Shown: positions 45,995 to 57,700, numbered from the stretch's first letter. The stretch: DNA of 64,000 nucleotides from Paramyrothecium sp. XJ0827 (GCA_020881915.1 JAJFPB010000011.1:1922001-1986000); one strand, 5' to 3'. The notes: generated by a model from the sequence alone, not told the origin. Numbers and translations are program-made.

Positions 45995-47041
45995 TTACTT
46001 GTGCATATTACTTTCGCTGGACAGGATATCAGATAATTCGAGGTAAATTTCATCCGGATCAGCCAGTCGTTGTGACGCATGGTTGGTGGATCGCAGCCCA
46101 TTGTTATTATATGAATCGCTATGGCTATTATGTGCGAAGACAAGTCGTGCAGCAAGGATGTCAATGCTATTTATTCAGGAAGTCAGCCATTGGTGCAAAT
46201 GGTATTGCTATTGTCCAGGAGCGTGGATGGCGACTTACAACATCATCACAGGAAAGACACACTCGAGTGTGTATGCGAAGCGATCTAACTGACTTGATAT
46301 AGTTGTCGCGCTCTGTGCTGTTGTTTGGAACGAGTAGGTTACTGCGCGTGTAATGCCGACTAGTGCAAGCATTGCCAGCCGTATCTCGGTACTGCGCAAT
46401 AGGTAGCTAAATAGGCTGACGTTGAGCACGGACCACCGCGCCCAGTGAAATTTGCGCAACAGGAAGACTGCGTTCAGACACTCGACCAGCGCAATGGTCG
46501 TAAAGTAGCCGATGTGAAGAGAACTAATAGTGTCCAGCGCTTCGCCGTCCTTGGACCCGTTGAGAATGTACCTCGCTCGAATAATGAGGATAGCGATGCG
46601 CAAGGATGAAACGGCGGTAATGAGCACCCAGAAGAGTGACAAAAATACGACTCGGCTAGTATTTTGAAGTACCTTCGTAAGGATCACATAACTATAGAAG
46701 GACAATCCGGCTTCTTGAATCTAGGCCGCCACTCAGACACATAAGCAAACAAACAGCGGAGAGCGCATCGGGAATTGTGGTAGTATTCTTACCAGCCATG
46801 TGAAATCCGCAAAAGCAGATGCCACGGCCATGTTCACAGTTGGATAGTCCGTATAGAAAGCATAGTAGCACATTCCGTTGGCGATCGCGCAGGCTGCGGA
46901 GACTGTGATGGGAACGAGGGCGACAAGGGAGAACCCAACAATACCCACGACGGTGATCCCAAAGAAGACATTGGCAAGGCCGAGAGTGCTAAGAATTGCC
47001 CAACTCAGTTCGTAATATGCCGGCATCGATGAGGAATCCAT
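45995..47041 (-). CDS. Fungal multi-pass integral membrane protein, three exons, 300 residues
   Basis: Exons 47041-46793, 46720-46239 and 46166-45995 sum to exactly 301 codons. Both introns are 72 bp with GT/AG ends. About seven hydrophobic segments are seen, for example LANVFFGITVVGIVGFSLVA, VFLSLFWVLITAVSSLRIAI, YFTTIALVECLNAVFLL and LAMLALVGITRAVTY. The C-terminal tail is soluble. The layout resembles the large family of uncharacterised 7-TM fungal membrane proteins; ligand and function are unknown. The third exon was recognised because its first codons (IDILAARLVFA) continue a membrane segment. Confidence 0.75.
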
Positions 47042-49259
47042 GATGGGCGATGTCCTGGCGCAAGAGCGTAAGGGTTCGAGGGACCAGAATGAGGCGCATA
47101 GGTATATGCGTTAAGTACCACCCGGATGTTGAAATTTTAAGGACCCCGGACCCGTCTTGAACCCCAGACTTTATCCAGATTGTCGGAAGCGACAGAGGAG
47201 ACTAGGTTGAATAGCGTTACAGCTGGCACGAAGAATTACGAGCTAGAGCACGCGGTGCCCTCAACTTGTCCCTAGAGCCAAGACACGCCACCAGAACCAC
47301 ATGGTTCACAAAGGCTGGTGCAGCTTTCGGGCCGTCAAGGGATGCTTGGCCCGAAGGGACTTTCTCATTCCCAACTTTATCAGTTAGTTTTAGGTGGCTG
47401 ATGGCTTAACGTATGGGTTTCCGCCACAGTCCGTCAGTTAGGTCCAGAGTACGAGTAACGTGACTTCAGCATGAGGTAATAAACCCTCTAGCGCGTGAAA
47501 CGCTCGATGATATGCTCCAGTTACATCCACGACTCCGTGAACTTTACCGCCACCACGAGACAGCCCGAATTTCTATGAAGCATGAATTTACATGTTGAAA
47601 ATTGCGCCAAATGTGGTTACAGTCATCATGGCTACGCACTGTAATCTCCGGACCGATCCCTGGTGGTGTTCAAGCAACCGCCGCAACCTGGGACGTTTTG
47701 GGGCAGCAGCGGCACCCATCAAGAATGATTTTGGAAGTGATTTGTAAATGACTGATGAAGTTCGTATCTGCAATGCGGCTAGAGCTTATCCAACACATCC
47801 GTGTTCTTCTTTATCTCCTTGAATGTTTACAGCCTGTTGAGACCGTATGACTGAGTGGGTCCGATCTGCTGGTGGCTGGGATGTGGATACTATTAGTGAG
47901 CTGTGGTCCTCACACAGATACTGAAACTAGACCTGAATTGTGTGTGTAGCCGAATCGAAACCGTCGAGTAGATGGGTTTACGCTAAACGTGGCTGCTACG
48001 ACTGCCGCAATACCAGGGTGACTGCATTATGGACTGTGGGAGACCTATGTGCCGCCTCATGTTGGGCAGACATAGACGTTATGGTAAGGCTACACAGCCT
48101 GACGTGCCAACGCCATCACCTTGCCAAGGTAATTGCAGCTGGGTTGAAGAGAGCCCTCCGCCACTTGGACTGTCCCGATCTGCGCAGTTGCTCAAGGGCC
48201 ATTGTTTCGCGCACGCCCTTCCAATAATTCTCGATCAAAATTAATTTTGGCCACATGTGTCGTGACCGCAACAAACCACATCAACCTGCTGCGGATGAGA
48301 GCTGCACGAACCCACAGGTGAAAGCGAAAGTATTGTGGCAGGTTGGTTCGAACTGCATTGCCATTGGGCTCCGTCCCCGTAATGGTGGTCTGTATCCGTA
48401 TCCCCTTGGCAGTGCAGAGGCAGCATAGAGGTAACTAACAAGGATCTATACCAATTAAAGCCAACCATAAGATAGAAACCTCTTTCTCAGTGACCCTTTC
48501 ACTTAAATACAAGTACCTTATTTTCAGAGATCTACGTCCGAAGAACCTCCGAAGAACTTGCGAATAACCTCACTTTCTATGATTATTTCTTCACCTTTTT
48601 AGGTATTCATTTGTACGTGGGGGCTGAATAAGCAGCTATGGGTCTTCTACATCCATGCTGCCTCCGCACTGCCAAGGGGATTCGAGACAATGTAACAGCC
48701 ACAGACATGGCTTCACAACGAATTTGCAATCATTAATGGGAACGACGCTGGCGAATGGAGAATAGCCAACCGACGGACTACACGCTAAACAGGATGAAGG
48801 GTGTGCGGCTGTGGCTCGGATTCAAAAGCATGGAGGAAGGCAGACAGTCAAAGAGCAGGGTCAGTTCGGCACTTGCTGCGAAACCAGTCCAGATCTCGAG
48901 ACTGAGTGGGACCAGTAAATGGCCGCGAGAGCCGCCGAGAGCCGATGTTCGGGCGATATTGCTGGCGACAACCGTGCACCCACTGGGAACATTAAAATAG
49001 CTGGGTAAGATATGTAGTTTCCACGGCGGCACTCTCATAAAGTTCCACTATGGACGCTCTCCGATACTAGTCTTCCCAAGTCGCAAGGTTTCCTTAGCCT
49101 TAACCTTTGCCTCAGAATTAGGCATCATCTTGTCCATCACACCACCACCCAGTAACAACCTTGTTAACCTTGGCGCAAATTTTCTGCGAAGCTGCATCGG
49201 TAGCTGTACATGGTTATGCCTTTTACCACATGATCCAGTATACTCCCAAGAATATCAAG
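47042..49259. other. Long gene-poor stretch; possible Zn2Cys6 remnant at 47975-48090
   Basis: At 47980-48085 (+), in two frames, the sequence reads AKRGCYDCRNTRV and then MDCGRPMC, reminiscent of the start of a fungal Zn(II)2Cys6 cluster (RGCxxCRxxR...C...PxC). It is degenerate and has no continuing domain. Nothing else recognisable. Confidence 0.3.
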
Positions 49260-49917
49260 ATGCACGCCTTCACTGTCGCCACCGGCTTCCTTGCCGCTCT
49301 CGCTTCTGCAGCCCCCGCCTCCAACATTCCTCGCGATGACGAGCCCCGTCCTTATGAAAACATTGACATCAAGGATTTCCTGGAGCGCAAGTACAACCAG
49401 GAGGATGGCAGCGTGAGCATCAACGTCGTCGACTCCAAGCTCAGCGGCAACAACGCTACCGATCTGAGCTGCACGGCCCAGAACCCTTCGTGGCCCGTGC
49501 CGGATGAGGTGGTCACATGCGGCGACAGCAAGTACCGATTCAGCCTCCAGGCCGGCCGCGAGGGCGGAGAGGAGTTCAGCCTCCGTATCTACCACGAGCT
49601 TGGCCTTGCGTAAGTGTTCAGCAATGACTGCATTTAGAGAGTCGAAACTAACAATCCATAACAGCGTCGGATATTGGGGTGAGGGTGTCGTTCCTACCTA
49701 CTGCCGTGCTGGTGGAAACGGAGCCGGCGATTTCGTCTGCACCCAGGTCAGCGAGACCACGATTGTTATCGACAGCGATCCTCCTCCTGTCAACCCTTTA
49801 GTGATCGGCCTCACTATGATTAACGAAACGCATAGAATATGCCATGAATTGAATTTTAAATATGTACAACAGATAATCCATGAAGACCAGTCATTCTTGA
49901 TATGTATGATACTGTGA
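49260..49917 (+). CDS. AA1-like (Alt a 1 family) small secreted protein, two exons
   Basis: Exons 49260-49609 and 49665-49917 (55-bp intron, AACTAAC branch point) give 200 residues. The signal peptide is MHAFTVATGFLAALASAAPA. The body shows the pattern common to fungal AA1-like secreted proteins: VSINVVDSKLSG, LSCTAQNPSW, VVTCGDSKYRFSL, FSLRIYHELG, VVPTYCRAGGNG and DFVCTQVSETTIVID. Four or more cysteines can form disulphides. The family includes Alt a 1 and effector-like proteins that bind plant PR-5 proteins. After TTIVID, where the family usually ends, about 40 unusual residues follow (NPLVIGLTMINETHRIC...), suggesting a lost stop or altered end. ATG 49260 is chosen for the signal peptide. 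Confidence 0.8.
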
Positions 49918-50655
49918 GATGTTAGGGTTTGGATTCTAAATTGTTCACATATCAAACTTATGCGACCTTTCCACGTTGCTCTAGAATGGTGCTGAAAAAG
50001 GCAATTTTTTAACACCGATGACGTGCCTAACTTGAGACCCAACACCACTCATTGTCACGATAGCGAAGTTGTGCGCATCATAGTGGATGAGACATTGTTC
50101 TAGAGATTATAGATGCATGATTATTTGTGAATGCATGTGATTTAGTGATTGACCTAATGTTCGGAATCTCATACCCTCGAGCAGAAGGCAACCCTTGAGA
50201 ACGCAAGAACATGGACAGGTGGTGTGTTCATGAATCAGGATAATAATTAACTGATCCTCGAACTATCTTTCACTTACAGCGCTACCAGCGGCACTGGAGG
50301 AAGGCATACGAGTTCAGTCGCCGTGGTAGAGCGATAAGCAATGGAATTTTCAAAGTGGCCCACTAAAGCTGGAGAGTTTCCGTTAATAGATGTCAACGCG
50401 AATTTGAATGCCAGAGGGAATCAAGAGCGCCAGACAGTTGAGCTACTTAAAGATGGCGGCGACTGATACGAGGGGAATTCCTCCTTGACTCAAGCCAGGT
50501 TAAGACGTCTGATCAACGAATATAGAAAATCCTGGGCACAAGAGATCGAGGGCAGATAAGTCTTGAATTTACTGTTCTATTGAGAAGATCATTCCTGGGA
50601 AAATGCAGTAATGACACTCTCCATTTACGTGTAGCTATTGCTTCTCTTTGTAAAT
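49918..50655. other. Intergenic; nothing recognised
   Basis: No coding or repeat signal that I can support. Confidence 0.5.
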
Positions 50656-51217
50656 CTACAAGTTCGCTTTACAAAGTGGACACGAATCATGCCCTTTGAT
50701 GAACCAGTTCTCCAGGCACTCAGAGTGGAAGATATGATGACAAGAAAGCTGGCGAATCGCTACTGCGTCTTTAAATTCCACCAAGCAAATGACACTTGAA
50801 AGATCTTAGCATATTTGCGTCCCATCATTCCAGAGAAAGGGCACGGTACTGCACCATATATTTGAGCTGCTGGAGCAAGTCAACGCCCTGGCGTGGTCTC
50901 GATCTTCTCTTTCCATTTACCGTATGTCGAGACCTGGGCCAGTCCATTTAGTGTCTTGATGTTATACTGCCTTGGTGCAGCCTCTGGGTTTTCCGAAGCT
51001 CGGCGACGGTCGCGGCGGTCCTGATATCTCCCGACCATCCTTGACAGATGTTAGATTGATATAAATTGTACTCTCATTAGACGCCAACTCACATAAGACA
51101 GCCAAGACAAAGAACGAACAAGATTGTGCTGGACAGTATTACTGCTACGACCCAGGATTTAAGGGCTGTAGTCTTCGAAGATTTGCCATTATTCTCTCCC
51201 ACCACCTCCTTAGCCAT
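50656..51217 (-). CDS. RING-H2 finger membrane protein, gene model incomplete
   Basis: From ATG 51217 (minus) a first exon encodes a short N-terminus and one transmembrane helix (SWVVAVILSSTILFVLCLGC). A GTGAGT donor, TCTAAC branch point and CAAG acceptor define an intron, after which MVGRYQDRRDRRRASENPEA follows in frame. At 50790-50656 the C-terminus reads ICLVEFKDAVAIRQLSCHHI, FHSECLENWF and CPLCK, a RING-H2 finger typical of E3 ubiquitin ligases. The first zinc ligand would be Ser (SSVIC) unless a splice supplies Cys. The part between (about 50930-50800) needs another intron or contains a frameshift, so the total length is uncertain. Likely an endomembrane E3 ligase. Confidence 0.55.
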
Positions 51218-51912
51218 GCCCCTCCTGCTGGGCAAAAACTCATAGCTTCAGACATTGAGGACAGCAAGTGCGGTGAATTTGGGATATGAGCTTGTTCAAC
51301 AGTCTGCAGCAGCGTTGTGTAAAGCTATGTCGGTGAGGGGAGCAAATTTGGGTGGCAAATACTGAAATGCAGCCTTTCCGGTAACTTAGCTTTTGTAACT
51401 TCTGCGTGTTGGAATTCCTCATCGTCCCGTTTACCCGTCGCAGCCCCTCACTCCAAACTGCACCAGTTGGTCTTAGACCCAAGCAGAGCTGAAGCCGATG
51501 TCACATGACGAAAGGAATGTCTAGCATTTTGACGTGTCGTCAATGATGGATTAGAGTTCCTTGGGGCAGTCCTCAGAACTACATTCCAGAGTCCAGGATG
51601 CCACGTGGAATGGTCCAGACCGCCCCTCCACAATCAGCTCCAAAGGCCCGGCTATTCGGAACCATAAGTCCTTTTGCCAAGGACCACCGACAAACTAGCT
51701 CATCGAACGCCAAAGATAAACTCAAAATCGACCCACGCCAAGCCATACCAAAATGTACTTCGCCGGAGGTCTCGACTCAATCGGTCGTGTCCTACCTGAT
51801 ATGTGCCCAATGGCGTGCATCCTTTATATATGTACAATTACTCCTGACTTGCCCTCCTCGACGTATCAAGTACTTTCGCCGCATCGGGTACAATCCATCA
51901 TTCTTCTCAACC
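51218..51912. other. Promoter region of the bHLH gene; no gene seen
   Basis: A TATATATG-like element lies near 51824, about 90 bp before the bHLH start. Nothing else recognised. Confidence 0.35.
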
Positions 51913-52972
51913 ATGTCAGCAAGGGAAGCTGGTTTTGCGCACATGTATCCCGCTGGGAAATACCAAGGGAATTATGAGCAGGTGAGCAGGACCGGATAAT
52001 CTTTGAAATCTCACCTGCGTGTCTTTTAACATGCATCTCTTGATTTAGAATCGCACCGCGCTCTTGACATGCAGTGCTCCGTTTGGTTTGCCTACTCCGC
52101 TCTCAGACGATGCGCCGGCATTGTGCGAAGTAGACTGTCAAGCGAGTGAAGCATGGACAGCCTTTACAGAGGCTCTGTGTGCCCGTGACTTGAAGCCGTA
52201 TGGGCGGCACTGGAGTCTTCCTTCCCTCTCTCTTCATGAGTGTACATACAAAACATGCACCTTCATTTCCCCGGACAATAGGTCTGGCGACCCGACGGAA
52301 GAAGGGTTATCAGCAAGTTCGACTGGCTCAGATGATATTCCCGCAAATGCAACACAGTTTCCGGGTGTGGAGATGCAGCCATTGGATGAAATAAGCACAA
52401 GTGATTTTATGGATGGTGAATCTCACTTGAGTCTGCCAGTGGAACATCTTCAGCTCAAACCTGAACCGTCATTGCTTGGAGGAGGCGATGAATGTTGGAA
52501 TGATAAGACGCCAACAGAGCCTTTCTTTGACCACTCTAACTGCGCTGTGGATGGCGACAAGAGCCAGAACATGAAAATGGACGCTAGTATTCCAAGATTC
52601 AAACCATGCTCAACAAACTGGCACAAGAAAAGCAACCGCTGCCCTCGCGTCGGAGAAACGAAAAAGCTCAACGATATTCCACTCAAACGGAAAAGTCACC
52701 ACCAGACCGAGAGAGAGTATCGCAACAAACTCAACGATAAGTTCAGAGACTTGTGCCTTGCCCTGGGACCTCTGCCCATGGAACACGGATACGCCCCCGA
52801 TCCAGTGCATGGGACACGGGCATTGAGCAAGGCTGAGATACTGGACCTGTCGAAAGAGAGGCTACTGGCCCTTCAGGCTCAGAATGAGATGTTGTTGAAT
52901 CGCTTGGAAGAGATTAGTCTTTCCTTGCAGAACGGACAACCAGTCGTGGAAATGGTCTATTGGAAACGATGA
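51913..52972 (+). CDS. bHLH transcription factor, two exons, 330 residues
   Basis: Exons 51913-51981 and 52049-52972 (67-bp intron, GTGAGC donor) sum to 331 codons. The N-terminal 200 residues are acidic and Ser/Thr-rich, as in activation regions. The bHLH lies at about residues 236-305: basic part KRKSHHQTEREYRNKLNDKF, helix 1 RDLCLALG, a loop with a short insert (EHGYAPDPVHG), then helix 2 ALSKAEILDLSKERLLALQ running into a heptad-like LLNRLEEISL. It should bind E-box DNA as a dimer in the nucleus. No metabolic cluster is evident nearby, so the target is unknown. ATG 51913 is the first in frame before the intron. Confidence 0.85.
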
Positions 52973-53337
52973 GCATGTCTGTGGTTACGTTTCTTGACAT
53001 GCAGCTTATATCGTGGTAACGCTTTTCCACATCCAAATTCACAACAACAGATAGACAAGAATACTTTGATCAAGAACTCATCCGGTTTTCCATTATCGAT
53101 CCTTCTACGACTTTCCTATGCATGGTCCGAGATGTCAACTCTACATAACTTCGCATTGTGACTTAATCATTTGACTGTGAAGAACGGCGAGGGCTACAGC
53201 TTCGTCATATCTGAGCATTTGGAACACATCTTCAATAACAGTAGGATGGTTGACAAAGGCCTCCATAACGAGGTCATGAGGGGCTGGAAAAGACGAGACT
53301 GCCAATATTAGATACCACGTTGTGCAATGGCAGAGCC
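52973..53337. other. Intergenic; nothing recognised
   Basis: 3' flank of the bHLH gene. No feature seen. Confidence 0.5.
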
Positions 53338-53460
53338 AGCGCTCTCAACAAGTCAAGTCAAGTCAAGACAAGCTAGCTCTGGCTTGACTTGACTTGTTAA
53401 GTTAGCGGTCTGACTTGACTTGACTTGGCTTGACTTGGTATTTTGTCAAGCCTATTCAGG
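53338..53460 (-). repeat. CTTGA-pentamer dispersed repeat, copy 2
   Basis: Reverse complement of the repeat at 963-1087 over about 120 bp with few changes. It directly abuts the LINE 3' tail. Confidence 0.8.
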
Positions 53461-53900
53461 GGCCCCATAGATAGATAGATAGATAGAGTTTATTACGCCC
53501 GGGAGAACGAATCTCATAGGGCCAGTAGGTACGCTAAGCTATTTACGATTCCTCCGCATTGATCCGGTCTACACAAAGGAAAGCCCCACTTCTCTTCTTA
53601 AGTCTTTTCCATTCAAGCCTCGCTTGACTCTGCTTGACAGGCCTGCTTGAAGGCCGACTTCTCCAAGTGTTCAGCATCCTATCTTCAGCAGCTGAAGCAT
53701 GGTCTGTCAACTTGAGGCTGTTCGATGTTAGTAGTCAACTGTGATGTTAATGTTTTAATATGTTCTGTTTTCCCTTTCTCAACTCAGTCTCCCCGTCGCC
53801 ATCGCAAACTTGACTGCCGCTCGCACCGCCTCCAGGTTAGGTGCCCATTTGGGTCCATCTGACGCTGGCTTTCCACCTAGGAAGAAGGAAAGGTTGCTCA
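53461..53900 (-). mobile_element. Tad-type LINE, 3' end
   Basis: On the minus strand the last codons of a LINE ORF2 RNase H region are seen (PKWAPNLEAVRAAVKFAMAT then GRLS and a stop at 53781-53779). A ~300-bp 3' UTR follows, ending in a (TCTA)n tract (53467-53487). Such microsatellite tails are common for fungal LINEs. Upstream it is cut at 53900 by a MULE end. It is the missing type of 3' end for the LINE at 14470-16600 and, once the proposed inversion is undone, has the same orientation. Confidence 0.7.
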
Positions 53901-54200
53901 GGGGCCCCATAGGGACACGCCTAGGCGCCTCTCCACTTCTGCACGCGTAGGCGTGCGGATTATGTCAGCCCCCAATTTGGCACAACTCCACAACTGCATT
54001 TCGAGTTTGAGGCTGGCGGGTTTCAGAATCCCGAGATTCAGAACTGCAATGAATTCCTAATTATCAAGCTGAATACAATTCCTGCTGCTCTTTTCCATCA
54101 TTCTCAGCCGCCTCCCAGATGTCGCGCATGCCTCTTCTGCTAGAAAATGGATTACTTTCCATCTCTGCCGCTACCTGAGCCTCCACCCGATCATCTTCTG
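53901..54200 (-). mobile_element. MULE end (second copy) with uninterrupted transposase tail
   Basis: Starts GGGGCCCC (53901-53908), includes the ~101-bp TIR, and encodes on the minus strand the transposase tail RRGMRDIWEAAENDGKEQQ and its stop at 54064. At 54121-54125 it carries ATGTC once, uninterrupted, where the related copy has the Copia inserted. It is thus an empty-site reference for that insertion. Joins hAT sequence at about 54201. Confidence 0.85.
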
Positions 54201-56022
54201 CATACTTGGGCATTGTAGAGTAGAGGAGCTCTACCCACTTCTCTACCCTACCCAGGTAGAGGAGTGGTCTCTCTACCCTACCCAGGTAGAATGGGTAGAG
54301 TAGTGGGTAGAGTAGTGGGTAGAGTAGTGGGTAGATTGGTGGATAGACTATAAGGTAGGTAGGGAAGGCAGATGCTGTATATATGCTCAATTCTCCGTAA
54401 TAAGCCACCTTGTATTATACATCCCAACCCTCTTCATCGAAATCAATATTCATTTCATCATCCATCTCCACAGCCTCTACCATCATCGCTAGCTGCTCCT
54501 CCGAAGAGATGAGCTTCCTCGCGAACCAGTTGCCCATGCACTCTAACCTCTGGAGGTTCTCTGGCGATAACCTAAGCCTGTCCCAGCTCTGCGTACGGCG
54601 TGCGCCCGAGAATTGTTGTTCTGGTTCAGCGGAGGAGGTGCGATTGAGAGAATATTGATGGCCATACGGTGGAGACGAGGATAGCGCCGGCGCTGCTCTG
54701 GAACTAACCACCACTGAAGAGGAGTTATCTTTAGAGCATCAAGATCGATAGTTTTATCTTCAATAAACGCCGTAAACGTATCTTCATCCTCTTGCGAAGT
54801 AGATTGAACTCTTAGACGACGTTTCAGCCGGTCTAATTCATTCTCTATCCTCTTCTTCGAGGATGGATGAGACGTATCGATATCAGCAGCAGCAGCAGGG
54901 AGTGATTCATGAGGGAGATGCGCGTATTGCTTCTGCCAGATCGAATAAGCAGCATCAATAGTCTTCTGATGCCACTCTTCAGGCCAGTTCTGAAGAAGAT
55001 AATGCTTCCGCTTCGAGGATCGAGAAGCATCGCGGCGGCGTATACTGGCGTTGACTCAACGAGGGCGTAGTATTTATCAAGGATAAACCAGCCCATCTCA
55101 ATAGAATGAACCATGCGGAGGTCCTTCTCTGGGCCTGTTTTACCGGTATATAGCACCTATAAAACATCAGCTTTAAGCATTGTCTTGATGAAATAGGATA
55201 AACCTTCTGATCCTCAAAGAAGGTGAGGATAGCATCCATCAGTGTAAGGCTCTGGGATAATGAAGCCTCACTGCCTTCAACCCATAGCGTACCACTAGCA
55301 AATACAGAGAGAAACCTCTCCGTACGCTTAAGTGTATCCCACTCAACACCATTGAGTCGAAAGTTATCGCATTCAAGGTGTTTATCAATGAAGTCCTTAA
55401 TCTCTCGCTCCTTGCGTGTCGTACGCTTGATGAGATGATAGCATGAGGACCATCGAGTGTCGTTATCAATCCCTAATGTAATGCCGACAGCCTCTATCCA
55501 TCGGTCATGATGGATAGAGCTGTTTCAGAAGCCATACAGCTAGGGTATGAAGCTTCTGGAGCGCAGTAGTAGCACCCCAGCCTTCGAAACCTTTATGCTT
55601 CGCTTTAACTTTACCCCCTCTTCTCTGGGCTTGTTCATGAGCTCTTATTGAGGCCGGATTATCCTCAACGACCGGTACATCAAGGTAGGCCGAGAATAGC
55701 TTGTAAGGGTCGGTGTCTTCCGTCTCTTCAATAGCCGCCAGAGCAGCTTTGAGTGCTTCTTTTGAGGTGGCAAGGAGAAAGGCTTGAAGGGCAAGGTTAA
55801 GAATATGATCAAGGCAGCGGATGCGGTGCGTAACTGGATCATAATCAATCTGTTCGATATAAGTAAATACTCATGTAAAAGCTAGTGTATACAAACCCCA
55901 AATGCAAGTTTTAGAGACCGGGAGAGCCCTATGAGTAGAGTATCATTTGAAGTGGCGTTATCTCCAGTGTGATAGCCGAGTTTCGTTGTTACCCCGAAGG
56001 ATTTAAGGGTGCGGGGATGATA
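54201..56022 (-). pseudogene. hAT transposase remnant, multiply broken
   Basis: Pieces in several frames on the minus strand: MDAILTFFEDQK (about 55239), then an intron ending TTTTATAG, VLYTGKTGPEKDLRMVHSIE and MGWFILDKYYALVESTPVYA. The C-terminal dimerisation part is EPEQQFSGARRTQSWDRLRL ... RLECMGNWFARKL (54640-54520). The intron position equals that in the hAT at 31077-33350, so both are of one family but diverged. It is 5'-truncated at 56022, where Copia pol begins. Between 54230 and 54350 subterminal arrays occur (CTCTACCCTACCCAGGTAGA twice; GGGTAGAGTAGT about four times). Confidence 0.7.
54230..54350. repeat. Tandem arrays in the hAT end (20-28 bp and 12 bp units)
   Basis: Two units with CTCTACCCTACCCAGGTAGA, then about four 12-bp GGGTAGAGTAGT units of opposite sense. 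Together they can form a long stem, as expected for subterminal transposase-binding repeats. Confidence 0.7.
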
Positions 56023-57251
56023 ATCTTCGTCAAAGACAAAACCTACATTGCCGTTTACGTGGACGACTTGCTCATCGCAGGCCCATCAAAGGGGACATCG
56101 AAATGATTAAACAAAGCCTCAACAAGCGGTTCAGCATGAAACAGACCTTGGGCCCTGCCATGTCTACCTAGGCATGTCTATTACTCGAAACCGCAGACAG
56201 CGGATACTGAGCCTGTCGCAAGAGGGGTACATTGAGAAAGTCCTGGAGGAATTCGGACTACGGGACTCCAAACCGACTGCGACCCCAGTGGCAACAGCGA
56301 AGCTAGAACCCGCGCTTGACGATGACGAAACCAACACGGATCGCAAGCACTGGTACGCCAAAGCAATCGGGTGTCTGATGTACGCAATGCTGGGCACCAG
56401 ACCAGACATTGCATTCGGCGTCTCGCTCTGCAGCCGTTATCTCGCTAAACCTACTAAGACTCACGAAGCCGCGGTGAAACGCATCATGAGGTACCTACGA
56501 GGAACCTGCGATTTCAAGCTCAAGTTCCAAGGAGACCTTCGCCCATTGACGGGATATACGGACTCTGACTGGGCCGGAGACACCGAGACTCGACGGTCCA
56601 CTGCCGGGTATATCTTCAATATCGGCAGCGGTGCAATCAGCTGGGCTGCAAAGCGGCAGCAGTCGGTGGCCCTGTCTACTTGCGAGGCCGAATACATGGG
56701 GCAGACTCAGGCAACTAAGGAGGCCATTTGGCTGCGGACCTTACTACAAGAACTCTTGAGAGGCGTAGATGCCACAAACCAATTAGCTGCTACAATCATC
56801 TACGGCGATAATCAGGGTGCCATAGCGATGGCTAAGAACCCCAGTACCACTCCCGTACGAAGCACATTGCAATTCAAGAGCATTTTGTGCGAGAAAAGAC
56901 GGCCAGCGGAGAGGTTGAGATGAAATATATCCCGACCGACAAACAAGTGGCTGATGGACTCACAAAAGCACTCCCCAAGGATCGTTTTCAGGTGTTCCGG
57001 AAGGCCCTGGGAGTTGTCGGACCGGATGAGTAAAGCTATTCGGGCCAGAAAGAGGATCCACGCTACGAGGCTTTGCGGTTTCTGAAACACATTCAACACG
57101 TGTTACCCTGAGCCACTGCGCGAGGATCCAGTGGGAGTCTACTACCCCGATTACCATGTACAATGGCAGCTCGTCCAACTCACCTCAACAACCGCTAGAA
57201 GGTCAGTAAGTGACCCGGCCGCACTGGTTGCAATTCCCGACCAGACCAAGA

Positions 57252-57700
57252 AGATCTGGCAAAAGACGAACTCGAAGGCTCGGGGCTGTGTCAGCGGACC
57301 AAAGCCGGGAAGGAAAGCTGCATGGGTTGCAAGTCCTGGACCAGGCCATGGAACCTTGGTACTGCGAGCAGCCGCAGTTATTGCCAACGAGCACCAGGGG
57401 CCCCAGGCTGCTAACACGGCCTGGCGCGCTACTAATACGGCGTAATGGATCTGGCAAAAGATGACTCGAAGGCTTCGGGGCTGTACAAGTGGACCGAAGC
57501 CGGGAAGGCCGCTGCCTGGGTTGCAATTCCGGACCAGACCATGGACCTTGGTACTGCTAACAGCCGCAGTGATCGCCAACGGGCACCAAGGACAGATGCT
57601 GCTAACACGGCGCAATGGATCTGGCAAAAGATGAGCTTCCGGCTTTGGGTGCGGTACTCAGTGGACTGAAGCCGTGAAGAGTAGATACCGAGGCGGGCTG
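57252..57700 (+). repeat. About 170-195 bp tandem repeats in the Copia 3' UTR
   Basis: Three units start at about 57252, 57447 and 57617 with GATCTGGCAAAAGA. They share CTCGAAGGCT, GGACCGAAGCCGGGAAGG-type and CTGCTAACACGGC words; the third is truncated. They lie between the pol stop and the LTR. Confidence 0.8.

Noticed and set aside
45865..46302. A plus-strand 145-residue protein
   Set aside because: It overlaps exons 2 and 3 and the second intron of the better supported membrane protein on the minus strand, and shows no domain.
53459..53466. GGGGCCCC at the LINE tail as another MULE terminus
   Set aside because: Only about 12 bp match the MULE end (GGGGCCCCATAG); the following TAGA repeats belong to the LINE tail.
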